Shown here: positions 32,898 to 42,172 of the stretch, in pieces | Layout: every line of letters starts with the position of its first letter | Numbering within the stretch: the stretch's first letter is position 1 | DNA from: Pseudomonas viridiflava | GTDB lineage: Bacteria > Pseudomonadota > Gammaproteobacteria > Pseudomonadales > Pseudomonadaceae | Direction of reading: 5' to 3' | Assembly: GCF_900580865.1 (NCBI RefSeq) | Contig: NZ_UTBZ01000048.1 | Coordinates: 1 to 64,000, forward strand | DNA length: 64,000 bases | The notes under the pieces: generated by a model | What the model was told of the DNA's origin: nothing | The model's input: the letters and a program-made list of their open reading frames with translations, nothing else | The model's database searches: none | Translations under genes and position numbers: made by a program

Positions 32898-34355
32898 ATG
32901 GAGAGCCTCATCGATTTGAACACAGCGTCAGTGCTGCATTTTGGCCCTTACGCCTTCCACCTGCGCCAACGGCTGATACTCGATGGAGATCGGCCATTGC
33001 GCATGGGTGGGCGCGCGCTGGACATTCTGCAAGTGCTGGTCGAGCGTGCCGGTCGAGTGGTCAGCAAAGAGCAATTGATCGCTTTGGTGTGGCCGACGTC
33101 GGTGGTCGAGGAGATCAATCTGCGCGTGCACATTGCCGCGCTCAGGCGCGCCTTGGGTGATGGTGAAAACGGTCAGCGTTACATCGTTAACGTGCCGCAA
33201 TGCGGTTACAGCTTTGTTGCCCCGGTTCGTTGCGACAGTGCCGCGCAAGTAGTCTTCGAGGGCCTGCAAACGCCCCAGCATAATCTGCCTGCGCGACTGA
33301 CACCGGTCGCCGGGCGCGACTCGCTGGTCGGTGGGCTGGTGCGGCAAATGCCGCTGTGTCGGCTGATGACCGTCACGGGTGCGGCCGGTGTGGGTAAATC
33401 CACCGTGGCGCTGCGCGTGGCGGAGCTGCTTTTGCAGTACTACCGAGACGGTGTGTGGTGGCTCGATCTGAGCATGATCGATGACGACACGTCACTGCTC
33501 GACCATGTGCTGCGCACCCTGAAAAGCGACTTCGCCGGGCTGTCGACTCGCCATGCATTACTGATACTGGATAACGCAGACCCCCGGCGCGATGCCTGCA
33601 AAGCAGCGATTGAAACGTTGCTTGAGGCCGCGCCTCGGCTGTCGATTATCGCCACCAGTCGCGAGGCCTTGCAGCTCAGTCTGGAAACCCTTCAGTGCGT
33701 GCCACCGCTGGCGATCCCGAAACGCTCGGCAGACGATTGCATCACTGCAGTCATGAGCCATTCTGCGGTGCAGTTGTTCGTCAGTCGGGCGCGGGCTCGA
33801 CAGCATGATTTCCGCTTGCGTGAGCAGGATGTCAAAGCGGTTCTTGAAATCTGTCGCCAACTCGACGGTTTACCCTTGGCGATCGAACTGGCGGCGGCGC
33901 AGATCGATGCACTGGCGCTGGTCGGCTTGCAGGCGCAAGTGGCCAACGGTCTGCAAGTGCTCAGCCATGGCCGGCGCACGGCTGTGCCGCGGCACCAATC
34001 CATGCAGGCGGCCCTCGACTGGAGCTATCAGCGCTTGAGTGAGCAGGAACAAAGCGTGTTGCAGCGCTTATCGGTATTCAAAATGGCATTTACGCTGGAG
34101 GCGGCGCTGGCGGTGATCAGTTGCCCGCAACTGGCCGTACCGCGGCTTGCCGCGATCATCGAAGGCCTGGTGCGCAAGTCATTGTTGACTGTGGAGCGGG
34201 GCGGCACTTCAGGCCGATACCGGATGCTCAATACCACCCGCTGCCATGCCCGCGAGCAACTTGAGCGCAGCGGTGAAGGGATTGATCTTGAACGGCGGCA
34301 TACGCGTTACCTCAACCGGACTCGCCAGGCCTCAGGCATGCTCGTGCTCGCGTAA
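32898..34355 (+). CDS. Truncated wHTH-ATPase regulator (paralogue of the convergent gene)
   Basis: 485 residues from ATG 32898. An OmpR/CadC-type winged helix (about 15-105; RAGRVVSKEQLIALVWPTSVVEEINLRVHIAALRRALGD) is followed by an NTPase (Walker A GAAGVGKST; ILDNADPRRD; SIIATSREAL) and an STAND-like helical part. It matches the first half of the 968-residue convergent gene closely in layout and sequence, but stops soon after the ATPase. The last codons (RTRQASGMLVLA) are read antisense through the end of the other gene, a 24-bp overlap. The TPR half is therefore missing, probably lost by deletion. Function unknown, possibly still an NTP-dependent regulator. Confidence 0.82.
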   Translation: MESLIDLNTASVLHFGPYAFHLRQRLILDGDRPLRMGGRALDILQVLVERAGRVVSKEQLIALVWPTSVVEEINLRVHIAALRRALGDGENGQRYIVNVPQCGYSFVAPVRCDSAAQVVFEGLQTPQHNLPARLTPVAGRDSLVGGLVRQMPLCRLMTVTGAAGVGKSTVALRVAELLLQYYRDGVWWLDLSMIDDDTSLLDHVLRTLKSDFAGLSTRHALLILDNADPRRDACKAAIETLLEAAPRLSIIATSREALQLSLETLQCVPPLAIPKRSADDCITAVMSHSAVQLFVSRARARQHDFRLREQDVKAVLEICRQLDGLPLAIELAAAQIDALALVGLQAQVANGLQVLSHGRRTAVPRHQSMQAALDWSYQRLSEQEQSVLQRLSVFKMAFTLEAALAVISCPQLAVPRLAAIIEGLVRKSLLTVERGGTSGRYRMLNTTRCHAREQLERSGEGIDLERRHTRYLNRTRQASGMLVLA

Positions 34356-37238
34356 AGCGGCGATCAGCAAGCGCACCTTGCGCAATTCCGGGGTCGCGTA
34401 GCCCTCGGTGAAACGTTGGTAGACCGGACAGAGCAAATCCAGCGCCTCGCGATAGCGTGACTGGCGCTGCCAGAGTTGCGCCAATGAAGTGGCGCTGCGC
34501 AGTTCCCAAGCGAGAGCGCCTTGGGCACGAGCGATGGTCAGGGATTGTTGCAGGAGTTCTTCGGCTGCCTGAATATTGGTGGCATCGGGCAGGGCCTCTT
34601 CGCGAGCAAGCTCGCTCCCACAGGAGTTTTGGGTGTACTCAGAATCCATGTGGGAGCGAGCTTGCTCGCGAAGGGGGCCGATCAGACAACCCGGGTCCTC
34701 ACTCAGTAACGCATTCGCCCGAGCCCGCAAAATCTCCGCCGTGCTCCATCCTGCATCACCACTCAGCGCTCGCTCAAACAGTGCCTCATCCATGAAGCGG
34801 CCATCCAGCGTCACCATGATTTCCCCAATCAGCCCGCCGCTGTTCGTCGACACAGGCGCACTGACTTGTGGTTCGATCACCTGCGCATAGTGCCGCGCCC
34901 ACGTGTTGAACAGCAGCACCGAGTGCTTCTGCGATTGCTCCAGCAACAGTTGCAACAATGCCCGGGCGTTCTGCTGATCGCCGTTGTAATGGGCGATCAG
35001 GCAACTGGCCAGCGCCAGGGTGTAGCAAATAGAGGTGCCATGGTCGATCTGCACGGCGATATCCAGTGCCAGACGCGCCGAATGCCACGCTTGCTCCGGC
35101 AAGCCCTGCAGCCATAGCACCCGCGCCAGCACCGTCAGCGACGCGACACTCTGGTCGTACTGCACGCCAAAACCGTGGGTGAAACGATTGACATGGCCGC
35201 TTTGCGCCATGCGCTGCAGCACCTGCTCGGCATGCAGGCGCGCCTGCGGCTGGTCGCCGGCATAGTGCAGGGCCAGAACCCGCAAGCGGTGGGTGCTCAG
35301 CGACAACAGTGGGTCGCCGTGCAGACCGAGGCGGTCGAACTGTTCGCTCTGCGCCAGCGCCATGCGGTAGTGCCCGCAACTGAGGTTGACTGCCATGTGC
35401 CCGGACACCGCGCGCAACTGCCCGGCGACGTCGTCATGTTCATGGGCCAACTGACGAGCTTCGGCGAACGCTTCGATGGTTTCCGGGGTGCCGCCCCATG
35501 TGTGATAGCAGGCACTGCCGAGGGCCAGCTTCAGAGAGATTTTCAGACGCGGGCAGGGCTCGTCGAGTTCGTCGAACAGGCTCAGTGCCCGGCGCACAAA
35601 ACCGCCGTACTCTTTGAGCAACGACAATTCTTGCCACAACGGCGCCGACGCCGCCGTCAGCCGAATTCCCAAACCACCAGTGCCGACACCGTTCAGGCTC
35701 CAGTCCAGCGCCGCGCGCAAATCTTCCAGCCCTCGCGCATAGCGTTCGATCCATAACGCCGTCGGTGTATTGTCCCAATCGCTCTGCGCCTGCTGCATCA
35801 GCGCCAGACAACGTTCGGCATGACGTTCGCGGGTTTCTTCGCATTCGGCGGCGTGATCGAGTTTTTCCAGGGCGTAGCGGCGGGTCGTGTCGAGCAGGCG
35901 ATAAAACACCTCTTCATCACCGACCTCGACGCTGAGCAGCGATTTGGCCACCAGTTGGGTGATCGATACAAACACCACGCCGGGGTCGATCTGTTGGCCG
36001 ACGATTACCGCCGCTGCTGACTCCAACGTAAAACCACCGCAAAACACGCCCAGACGACGCAGGCAGGTTTGCTCGCAACCGTCGAGCAGATTGAAACTCC
36101 AGTCCAGCGTGGCGCGCAGGGTGAGATGGCGTTCAAGACTGTTTTGATTGCCCGCTGCCAGCGGCGGCAAGCGGCCCTGCAACTGGCTCAGCAGACCTTC
36201 CAGACCCAGTTCGGCGACTTGCGCGGCTGCCAGCTCCAATGCCAGGGGAATGCCATCCAGTCGGTGGCAGATCTCGATCACTTGCGGCAACTGCGCGTCG
36301 CTCGGTTCGAAGCTTTCCTGCGCGGCCGTGGCCCGCTCGATGAACAGTTGCAGCGCCGAATAATCCAGCGCCTGCTGACGATTCGATGTCACGCTCATCG
36401 ACGGGTATTCAAGGGAATCGAGACGCTGCACAAATTCGCCTTCGGCCCGCAGGCTCTCACGGCTGGTGGCGAGGATATGCACTTTCGGTGCGCCGCGCAG
36501 AATGCTCTCACTGAGCACCGCGACGGCATCGATCAGGTGCTCGCAGTTGTCGAGCAGCAATAGCATCTGCCGCTGTTGCAGGCCATTGACCAGCGCCGCC
36601 AGCGGATCGCCTTCGAGTAACGCCAGGTCGAGCAGGGCGGCCAGGTGCGAGTAAATCAACCGGGGATCGTTGAGCGGTGCCAAGTCCACCAGCCGAATGC
36701 CGTCGCGGTAATGTCCGATCAACTGCTCGGCGACGCGCAAGGCCACCGTGGTCTTGCCTATTCCGCCGGGGCCGACCAGGGTGATGCAGCGTTGGCGCGG
36801 CAACTGCGTCATCAAACTGTCGACCAGCGGCTGGCGGCCGATCATGCGCGTGCGCCGCAAGGGCAGATTGTGCCGACCGCCAGCATCGCCCACAGGACGC
36901 TCCTCCATGGATTCCATTAATACTGGCGCGACAAAACTGTAACCACGTTGCGCCACGGTGATGATGTAACGCTGGCCGGCCTGACCGTCACCGAGCGCCT
37001 TGCGCAGCGCCGCCATGTGTACGCGCAGGTTGATGTCTTCGACCACGCTGTCCGGCCAGACCCCGGCCATCAATTGTTGCTTGCTTACCACTTCGCCGGC
37101 ATGGGCCAGCAGAATCAGGAGGATGTCCATCGCCCGTCGACCGAGGCGCAACGGTTGCTCGCCTTCGAGCACCCGTCGTTGTCCGGGATGAATCCGATAG
37201 GGGCCGAAGCCGAGGGCCTGATTCGGGGAAAGACTCAA
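34332..37238 (-). CDS. Large wHTH-NTPase-TPR transcriptional regulator
   Basis: 968 residues. A winged helix (about 10-105; GEVVSKQQLMAGVWPDSVVEDINLRVHMAALRKALGD) precedes an ATPase (Walker A GPGGIGKTT; LLLLDNCEHLIDAVA; HILATSRESL) and a long TPR-like helical C-terminal half. The start is TTG 37238, with AGGAGT 6 nt upstream; the frame extends further upstream without a ribosome site. A REP pair lies in frame near residues 850-885 (see repeat 34598-34676). Such proteins are signal-transducing STAND-type regulators; the ligand is unknown. It is convergent with and overlaps its truncated paralogue. Confidence 0.85.
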   Translation of the reverse strand: MSLSPNQALGFGPYRIHPGQRRVLEGEQPLRLGRRAMDILLILLAHAGEVVSKQQLMAGVWPDSVVEDINLRVHMAALRKALGDGQAGQRYIITVAQRGYSFVAPVLMESMEERPVGDAGGRHNLPLRRTRMIGRQPLVDSLMTQLPRQRCITLVGPGGIGKTTVALRVAEQLIGHYRDGIRLVDLAPLNDPRLIYSHLAALLDLALLEGDPLAALVNGLQQRQMLLLLDNCEHLIDAVAVLSESILRGAPKVHILATSRESLRAEGEFVQRLDSLEYPSMSVTSNRQQALDYSALQLFIERATAAQESFEPSDAQLPQVIEICHRLDGIPLALELAAAQVAELGLEGLLSQLQGRLPPLAAGNQNSLERHLTLRATLDWSFNLLDGCEQTCLRRLGVFCGGFTLESAAAVIVGQQIDPGVVFVSITQLVAKSLLSVEVGDEEVFYRLLDTTRRYALEKLDHAAECEETRERHAERCLALMQQAQSDWDNTPTALWIERYARGLEDLRAALDWSLNGVGTGGLGIRLTAASAPLWQELSLLKEYGGFVRRALSLFDELDEPCPRLKISLKLALGSACYHTWGGTPETIEAFAEARQLAHEHDDVAGQLRAVSGHMAVNLSCGHYRMALAQSEQFDRLGLHGDPLLSLSTHRLRVLALHYAGDQPQARLHAEQVLQRMAQSGHVNRFTHGFGVQYDQSVASLTVLARVLWLQGLPEQAWHSARLALDIAVQIDHGTSICYTLALASCLIAHYNGDQQNARALLQLLLEQSQKHSVLLFNTWARHYAQVIEPQVSAPVSTNSGGLIGEIMVTLDGRFMDEALFERALSGDAGWSTAEILRARANALLSEDPGCLIGPLREQARSHMDSEYTQNSCGSELAREEALPDATNIQAAEELLQQSLTIARAQGALAWELRSATSLAQLWQRQSRYREALDLLCPVYQRFTEGYATPELRKVRLLIAALREHEHA
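34598..34676. repeat. REP pair (BIME) inside a coding sequence
   Basis: TTCGCGAGCAAGCTCGCTCCCACAG at about 34599-34622 and its inverse at 34649-34675 form the same head-to-head REP pair found intergenically elsewhere. Here it is translated without a stop in the minus-strand regulator gene, giving REQARSH and SELAREE peptides. Confidence 0.9.
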
Positions 37239-37363
37239 CAGCTCACTCCTGCGGGGCGGCGACGGACAGAGCGGAGTAGGGACGAGCGCGTGCGCAGGCC
37301 TTCTATTCCGGGGTGTCCCGGCATAATCCTCAGGTTTGAGCCTCAGTGCAACGGGTGTCGCGA

Positions 37364-37795
37364 TCAAAACGCGGCGGGCTGTGAAGGCTGGGCTTTGGGT
37401 TCTCTCGTGATCCGGCAGCGCCAGGCAAACGGATTGATGCCTTCGCTGCGAGTGAACATATGGCAGAAGTGCGCCTGATCGCAGAACCCGCACTCCAGGC
37501 TGATCTGCGTCAGGCTCAAGTCAGTGTGGCGGATCAGCAGCTTGGCCCGCGCCAGGCGCTGGGTGCGAATCCAGTCCTGCGGTGACAGCCCTGTGCTGCA
37601 TTTGAAAGCACGGGAAAAATGGCTGCGTGACAGCGAACAGGCGCGGGCCAGTTCGGTGACCTCAAGGCTTTCGCCCAGACGTTCGAGGATCAGTTGTTTG
37701 ACCTGTCGTTCGCGCTGCGGGCTGAGTCCGCCGATCCCGGTCTTGCGTGGTTCATTGGCAGGGGCGAGGGCGACGCTGTGCTGTAAGTGAGCCAT
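37364..37795 (-). CDS. Short AraC-family transcriptional regulator
   Basis: About 143 residues from ATG 37795 (GTG 37825 is an alternative). It consists almost only of the AraC double HTH (SLEVTELARACSLSRSHFSRAFKCSTG ... TDLSLTQISLECGFCDQAHFCHMFTRSEGINP), without an effector domain. Such stand-alone HTH proteins resemble SoxS/MarA in size. It is divergent from the MBL-fold gene. Confidence 0.85.
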   Translation of the reverse strand: MAHLQHSVALAPANEPRKTGIGGLSPQRERQVKQLILERLGESLEVTELARACSLSRSHFSRAFKCSTGLSPQDWIRTQRLARAKLLIRHTDLSLTQISLECGFCDQAHFCHMFTRSEGINPFAWRCRITREPKAQPSQPAAF

Positions 37796-38043
37796 GGCCA
37801 AAGTCCGTGTCGATGGGGAATGCACGGTCGGCGCATCCCCTCAGGTCAAAAAAACAACGCTGCGCAGAGGGTTTCATTGTTGGCCGAGGGCGGGAGGCTG
37901 ACGAGTTAATCGTTGTTAATTCCAGCGCATTGACCTGAACTCAGCACATCCCTGCAAGTCTGCGCCCCGCGGTTTGCGGCACGATGACTGCAAGCGTGGC
38001 GAACCGATGGGGCGTCGCAATCGGCAGGTCCAGGGGAAATCAA

Positions 38044-39027
38044 ATGAAAGGCATCTTTAAAGCAGCGGCGGCGCTGACGTTCGCGCTGGTAACGTCCAGC
38101 GCCATGGCTCAGGCACCACAGCAGGGCACTCAGGCGCCCGGCTATTTCCGCCTGGCCTTGGGCGAATACGAGGTCACCGCGTTGTTCGATGGATACAACG
38201 ACCTGTCGCCGAAGCTGTTGCAGGGCATGAGTCAGAGTCAGATCCGCGCGCTGCTGGCACGCCGTTCGATTGAAACCCCGGGGGTTCAGACGGCGTTCAA
38301 TGCTTTTCTGGTCAATACCGGCAAGCAACTGATTCTGGTCGACAGCGGCGCCGGGCAATGCATTGGCGCCACGGCCGGACAGCTTCTGACGAATATGCGG
38401 GCGGCCGGCTACCAGCCAGAGCAGGTCGATACGATCTTGCTGACGCATCTGCACCTTGATCATGTCTGTGGTCTGGTCGATGCACAGAAACAAGCGTTGT
38501 TCACGAATGCCACGGTGTACGCCGCCAAGGCGGAAGCGGATTACTGGCTCGATCCGGCCGCGCTGGCCAAAGCGCCGGCCGGCGCCAAAGCGTTTTTCAA
38601 GATCGCCCAAGACTCCACGGCGCCCTACGTCGCCGCCGGGCGTTTCAAAACGTTCGCCGCTGGCCAGTCGCCGTTGCCGGGATTAGTCGAAGCGACACTT
38701 GAAGCCGGCCATACGCCGGGCAGCACCACCTACCGTTTCACCTCGCAGAATCAGAGCATCGTTTTCATGGGGGATCTGGTGCACAACCTCGCTGTGCAGT
38801 TCGAGCATCCGGAAGTGTCTATCGGCTTTGACGTCAACAGTGCGCAAGCGATCAACGCGCGTCAGGCAGTCTTCAGTGCGGCGGTGGCCAGCAAGACGTG
38901 GGTGACGGCGGCGCACCTGCCATTCCCGGGGATCGGTCACATCACCGCGCAAGGCAAACACTTTCAGTGGGTACCCGTGGAATACGGTCCTTACAAGCGC
39001 GCGGCCAAGGTGCCGCTAATCGAGTAA
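38044..39027 (+). CDS. Exported MBL-fold metallo-hydrolase
   Basis: A 327-residue protein with a signal peptide (ALVTSSAMAQ) and the metallo-beta-lactamase-fold zinc motif LLTHLHLDHVCG, plus later zinc ligands in EAGHTPGST, FMGDLVHN and AAHLPFPG. Activity could be lactonase or other hydrolase; unknown. ATG 38044 has AGGGGAA upstream. A LysR gene follows after 48 bp. Confidence 0.9.
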   Translation: MKGIFKAAAALTFALVTSSAMAQAPQQGTQAPGYFRLALGEYEVTALFDGYNDLSPKLLQGMSQSQIRALLARRSIETPGVQTAFNAFLVNTGKQLILVDSGAGQCIGATAGQLLTNMRAAGYQPEQVDTILLTHLHLDHVCGLVDAQKQALFTNATVYAAKAEADYWLDPAALAKAPAGAKAFFKIAQDSTAPYVAAGRFKTFAAGQSPLPGLVEATLEAGHTPGSTTYRFTSQNQSIVFMGDLVHNLAVQFEHPEVSIGFDVNSAQAINARQAVFSAAVASKTWVTAAHLPFPGIGHITAQGKHFQWVPVEYGPYKRAAKVPLIE

Positions 39028-39075
39028 AGTGCGCAGCGCCCACCCGCAAAAGCGGCTGACACCGAAAAGGAAAAC

Positions 39076-40005
39076 ATGCCCATGAACCGTAACGATCTGC
39101 GTCGCGTCGACATGAACCTGCTGGTGATTTTCGAAGCGCTGATGTTCGAAAAAAACCTGACCCGCGTCGCCGAAAAGCTGTTCATGGGGCAACCGGCAGT
39201 CAGTGCTGCGTTGGGGCGTTTGCGCGATCTGTTCGACGATCCGTTACTGCTGCGCAACGGTCGCGGCATGGAGCCGACCGCGCGGGCGCTGGCGATTCTC
39301 AAAGAGCTGCAACCGGCGATGGACGTCATCTCTGGCGCGGTCAGCCGGGCAAAGGAGTTCGAACCGGCAAGCAGTTGCGATGTTTTTCGCATCGGTTTGT
39401 CAGACGACGCCGAGTTTGGTCTGTTCCCGCCGCTTTTACGCCAGCTTCAGCAGGAAGCACCGGGGATTGTCGTGGTCGTGCGCCGCGCCAACTATTTGTT
39501 GATGCCGGCACTGTTGGCCTCTGGAGAAATCTCCGTCGGCGTCAGTTACACCACTGAATTGCCGGCCAACGCCAAACGCAAAAAACTGCGCGACATTCCC
39601 TGCAAAGTCCTGCGCGGCGATGACCGCCCGGGGCCGCTGACCCTCGACGAATACTGCGAACGCCCGCACGCGATGGTGTCGTTCTCCGGCGACTTGAGCG
39701 GCAACATCGACATGGACCTGGCCAAGGTCGGACGCAGCCGCCGCGTCGTCCTCGGCGTGCCGCAATTCAGCGGCTTGCGCGCCTTGCTAGCCGGCACCGA
39801 GATGATCGCCACCGTGCCGGATTACGCGGCCTGCGCGCTGGTTGAAGGGTGTGCGTTGCGTGCTGAAGATCCACCGTTCCCGATTGATGCGGCGCAATTG
39901 TCGATGGCGTGGAGCGGGGTGCATGACAACGATCCGGCGGAGAAATGGCTCAGAGCGCGAATCAGCCAGTTCATGGCGGCGCCGCTGGATATCCCGGCTA
40001 GCTGA
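39076..40005 (+). CDS. LysR-family transcriptional regulator (NodD/LeuO-like)
   Basis: 309 residues: HTH near 10-65 (LMFEKNLTRVAEKLFMGQPAVSAALGRLRDLFDDPLLLR) and an effector domain from about 95. Opening NRNDLRRVDMNLL is typical of the NodD-like branch. AAAAGGAAAA precedes the start; ATG 39082 is an equal alternative. It may regulate the MBL-fold gene upstream. Confidence 0.92.
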   Translation: MPMNRNDLRRVDMNLLVIFEALMFEKNLTRVAEKLFMGQPAVSAALGRLRDLFDDPLLLRNGRGMEPTARALAILKELQPAMDVISGAVSRAKEFEPASSCDVFRIGLSDDAEFGLFPPLLRQLQQEAPGIVVVVRRANYLLMPALLASGEISVGVSYTTELPANAKRKKLRDIPCKVLRGDDRPGPLTLDEYCERPHAMVSFSGDLSGNIDMDLAKVGRSRRVVLGVPQFSGLRALLAGTEMIATVPDYAACALVEGCALRAEDPPFPIDAAQLSMAWSGVHDNDPAEKWLRARISQFMAAPLDIPAS

Positions 40006-40040
40006 ATCCCTGCGCAAATCTCAAATACAGCACTGATCCC

Positions 40041-40133
40041 CTGTGGGAGCGAGCTTGCTCGCGAAGGCGTCGTATCAGTCGATAAAAACTTCGAATGACA
40101 CACCGCTTTCGCGAGCAAGCTCGCTCCCACATT
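40041..40133. repeat. REP pair (BIME)
   Basis: TGTGGGAGCGAGCTTGCTCG and its inverted copy separated by about 37 nt, right after the LysR gene. Confidence 0.92.
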
Positions 40134-40199
40134 GGGACGGCGTGATCCCTGAGTTGTTGGTGGTTTAAACATCGCCGTTTAAGCAACACCCTCAGACAC

Positions 40200-40500
40200 T
40201 CTTTCAGGCTACGCATCCTTGCGCCTTTGCCTACAGCTACGCCAGAATCCGCCGGCTTGTGCGCTTGTGGTCCGGTCTCTATCGTTTGGTGGTCGCTGAA
40301 AACTCAGCGATCGGGTTTAGCGACTCGGACCAAAAAAAGTGCATCAGCGCTCCATGCTTCGTTGCAGGCTATCGTCTGCACTTCGCTATGGCGGCTGTAT
40401 GCGGGAGACCTTCGGGTCTACCGGGTTGCCTTTTTACCGGTTCGCTAACCTGCATATGGTCGCCCCCCATCCTGTTTAGCGACAGGACGTGGTGATCCCG
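40200..40500 (+). other. Apparently structured leader of the DUF6124-type gene
   Basis: No gene is visible in these 300 bp. The DNA contains several strong hairpins: CGCTGA-AAAC-TCAGCG (40297-40312), GCAG/CTGC near 40370, and AGACC-TTCG-GGTCT, a UUCG tetraloop near 40410. It also has two TTTAGCGAC copies (40317 and 40478 regions). In Pseudomonas genomes similar sequence recurs upstream of DUF6124 (formerly DUF3077) genes, as far as memory goes. It may be a cis-acting RNA; function unknown. Confidence 0.45.
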
Positions 40501-40521
40501 GCTCTAAAAAGGAGATTCACC

Positions 40522-40881
40522 ATATTCAAAGTCACACCCAAACCGCCCGACATCGACCCCATGTCCCCCTACTAATCCGTCGATTCGAGGAAACTCCACG
40601 AAGCCGCCGACCGCGCCTTCGACCATTACCTCCTGCCACCTGGCTCCACGCCACCCCCACGCAGAACTCGCGGCATGTACGCGGTAACTGCTGACACCAA
40701 AAACGAGGACCTGCTGACCGATGCCAGTGAAACACTCGCCTCGGCCAAAACCATCGCCCAGGACGTCGCTCGCCTGTTGCCCGCGCCGCAGCGCCGGGCG
40801 TTGTTGGGAATTGCGCAGTTGATCATGCTCGGTGAGTTGGCAGTGAATCGGGTGCTGGATAACCTCGAACTACCTGCCTAA
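40522..40881 (+). pseudogene. DUF6124-family small protein gene, inactivated
   Basis: A reading frame after an intact AAGGAG would encode the FKVTPKPPD...SPY...KLHEAADRAFDHYL N-terminus of the family. It begins ATA instead of ATG and has an in-frame TAA at 40573 where relatives have Glu. Downstream codons stay open to 40881 (MYAVTADTKNEDLLTDASETLASAKTIAQDVARLL...) and end in the usual helical ALLGIAQLIMLGELAVNRVLD. Translation could only restart at ATG 40675, which has no ribosome site. Family proteins are small, Pseudomonas-restricted and of unknown function. Confidence 0.75.
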
Positions 40882-40890
40882 GCCCCCCCC

Positions 40891-40980
40891 TGTGGGAGCG
40901 AGCCTGCTCGCGAAAGCGGTGTGTCATTCAAAGTATTTGTAACTGACCCGACGCCTTCGCGAGCAGGCTCGCTCCCACAG
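40891..40980. repeat. REP pair (BIME)
   Basis: TGTGGGAGCGAGCCTGCTCG at 40891 and its inverted partner ending GCTCCCACAG at 40980. Confidence 0.92.
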
Positions 40981-41093
40981 TGTTCTGCGGTGTTTCAAAA
41001 ATCCTGGCACGCCGTGGAATTGAGCACACCCATCCAATTTCCTCCCGACCAACCCCGGCAAGATTCACCCAATAATTATTCACGGGTGAGTCC

Positions 41094-41510
41094 ATGCACG
41101 TTTCTCAACGGGATGAACAGGCGCGCGACATCGGTTTGCTGTTCCTGCGGGTCAGCGGCGGGTTGTTTCTGCTGTGGGTCCACGGCTTGCCCAAGCTGCT
41201 GGATTTCACCGCGCAACTGCAGCTGATCGAAGACCCGTTCCACCTCGGCGCCCACCTCACGTTGATTCTGGCGATCTTCGCCGAAGTCCTCTGTCCACTA
41301 CTGATCGTCGCCGGGTTACTGGCGCGATTGGCCTGCGTGCCTATTCTCTTTGTGCTGCTGGTGGCGTTGCTGGTCGTGCATCCGCAATGGAGTGTGGCCG
41401 AGGGGCAGTTCGGCTGGTTGCTGCTGATCCTGTTTACCACTGTGTTGATCGCCGGGCCGGGACGGCTGGCGATTTCTGTTCGTTTGCCCGGAGTGCTGCG
41501 TTATGCCTGA
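41094..41510 (+). CDS. DoxX-family membrane protein
   Basis: 138 residues with four membrane helices (LGLLFLRVSGGLFLLWVHG-type start, LTLILAIFAEVLCPLLIVAGLLARLA, LFVLLVALLVV, LLLILFTTVLIAG). This four-helix layout is that of DoxX/YphA proteins. It starts an apparent four-gene operon; its stop overlaps the next start by 8 bp. Confidence 0.88.
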   Translation: MHVSQRDEQARDIGLLFLRVSGGLFLLWVHGLPKLLDFTAQLQLIEDPFHLGAHLTLILAIFAEVLCPLLIVAGLLARLACVPILFVLLVALLVVHPQWSVAEGQFGWLLLILFTTVLIAGPGRLAISVRLPGVLRYA

Positions 41511-42129
41511 AGTCCTCAATCCACAGTCACCGGGGGCCGATGAGACGGTCACGCTGATCATCAAGCACCGGGTCAAGGCCGGTTTCGAGTCGGCGTACGA
41601 GGCCTGGCTGCGCAATATCGTCCGCGTGGCGGGGCAGCGTGAAGGCCATCTGGGTGTGGACGTGGTGCGTGGCAAGCGCGGCCGTCTCGATTTCTATACT
41701 TGCGTGTTGCGCTTCAGCAGCACCGAAGCGATGCAAGGCTGGCTGGAGTCGCCGCAGCGTCAGGCACTGGTCGCTGAAGCCGCGCCGATGCTGGCTGACG
41801 GCGATCAGACAGAAGTCGCGCCGATCAATGAATTCTGGTTCTCGCCACTGGCCGATGCCGCTTCGCCACCGCCGCGCTGGAAGCAGGCTGTGGTTTCGCT
41901 GCTGGTGATTCTGCCGCACACCTTGCTCGTGCCGCTGATCTGGGGGCCGCTGCTGGCGCTGCATCCGCTGCTTTCCAACTACGTGGTCGCCACGTTCCTG
42001 ATCACCCTGACCATCGTTCTGTCGGTGGTGTACGTGGTGATGCCACCGGTCACCCGTTTGTTTACGCCGTGGCTCGAAGCCAGCCAGGCGCATGAACACC
42101 TCGATTCCCAAGAAACCTCGCCACGCTGA
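41503..42129 (+). CDS. Antibiotic-biosynthesis-monooxygenase-like protein with membrane anchor
   Basis: 208 residues. An ABM-type ferredoxin-like domain (about 10-110; VTLIIKHRVKAGFESAYEAWLRNIVRVAGQREGHLGVDVVRG) is followed by two transmembrane helices (AVVSLLVILPHTLLVPLIWGPLLAL and NYVVATFLITLTIVLSVVYVVMPPV). Fused soluble/membrane proteins of this kind are annotated in many proteobacteria without known substrate. It overlaps doxX by 8 bp and is 43 bp before the amidohydrolase. Confidence 0.85.
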   Translation: MPEVLNPQSPGADETVTLIIKHRVKAGFESAYEAWLRNIVRVAGQREGHLGVDVVRGKRGRLDFYTCVLRFSSTEAMQGWLESPQRQALVAEAAPMLADGDQTEVAPINEFWFSPLADAASPPPRWKQAVVSLLVILPHTLLVPLIWGPLLALHPLLSNYVVATFLITLTIVLSVVYVVMPPVTRLFTPWLEASQAHEHLDSQETSPR

Positions 42130-42172
42130 GCGCGCGGGGTTTGCTCCTTTTCACTTTGCTTGAGGAACTGCG

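Noticed and set aside
34598..34676. REP pair as proof that the regulator gene is a pseudogene
   Set aside because: The frame stays open through the repeat and the conserved C-terminal part continues, so the gene is kept as coding.
40041..40980. Palindromes near 40 kb as a CRISPR array
   Set aside because: They are paired REP palindromes with irregular spacing and no regular unique spacers.
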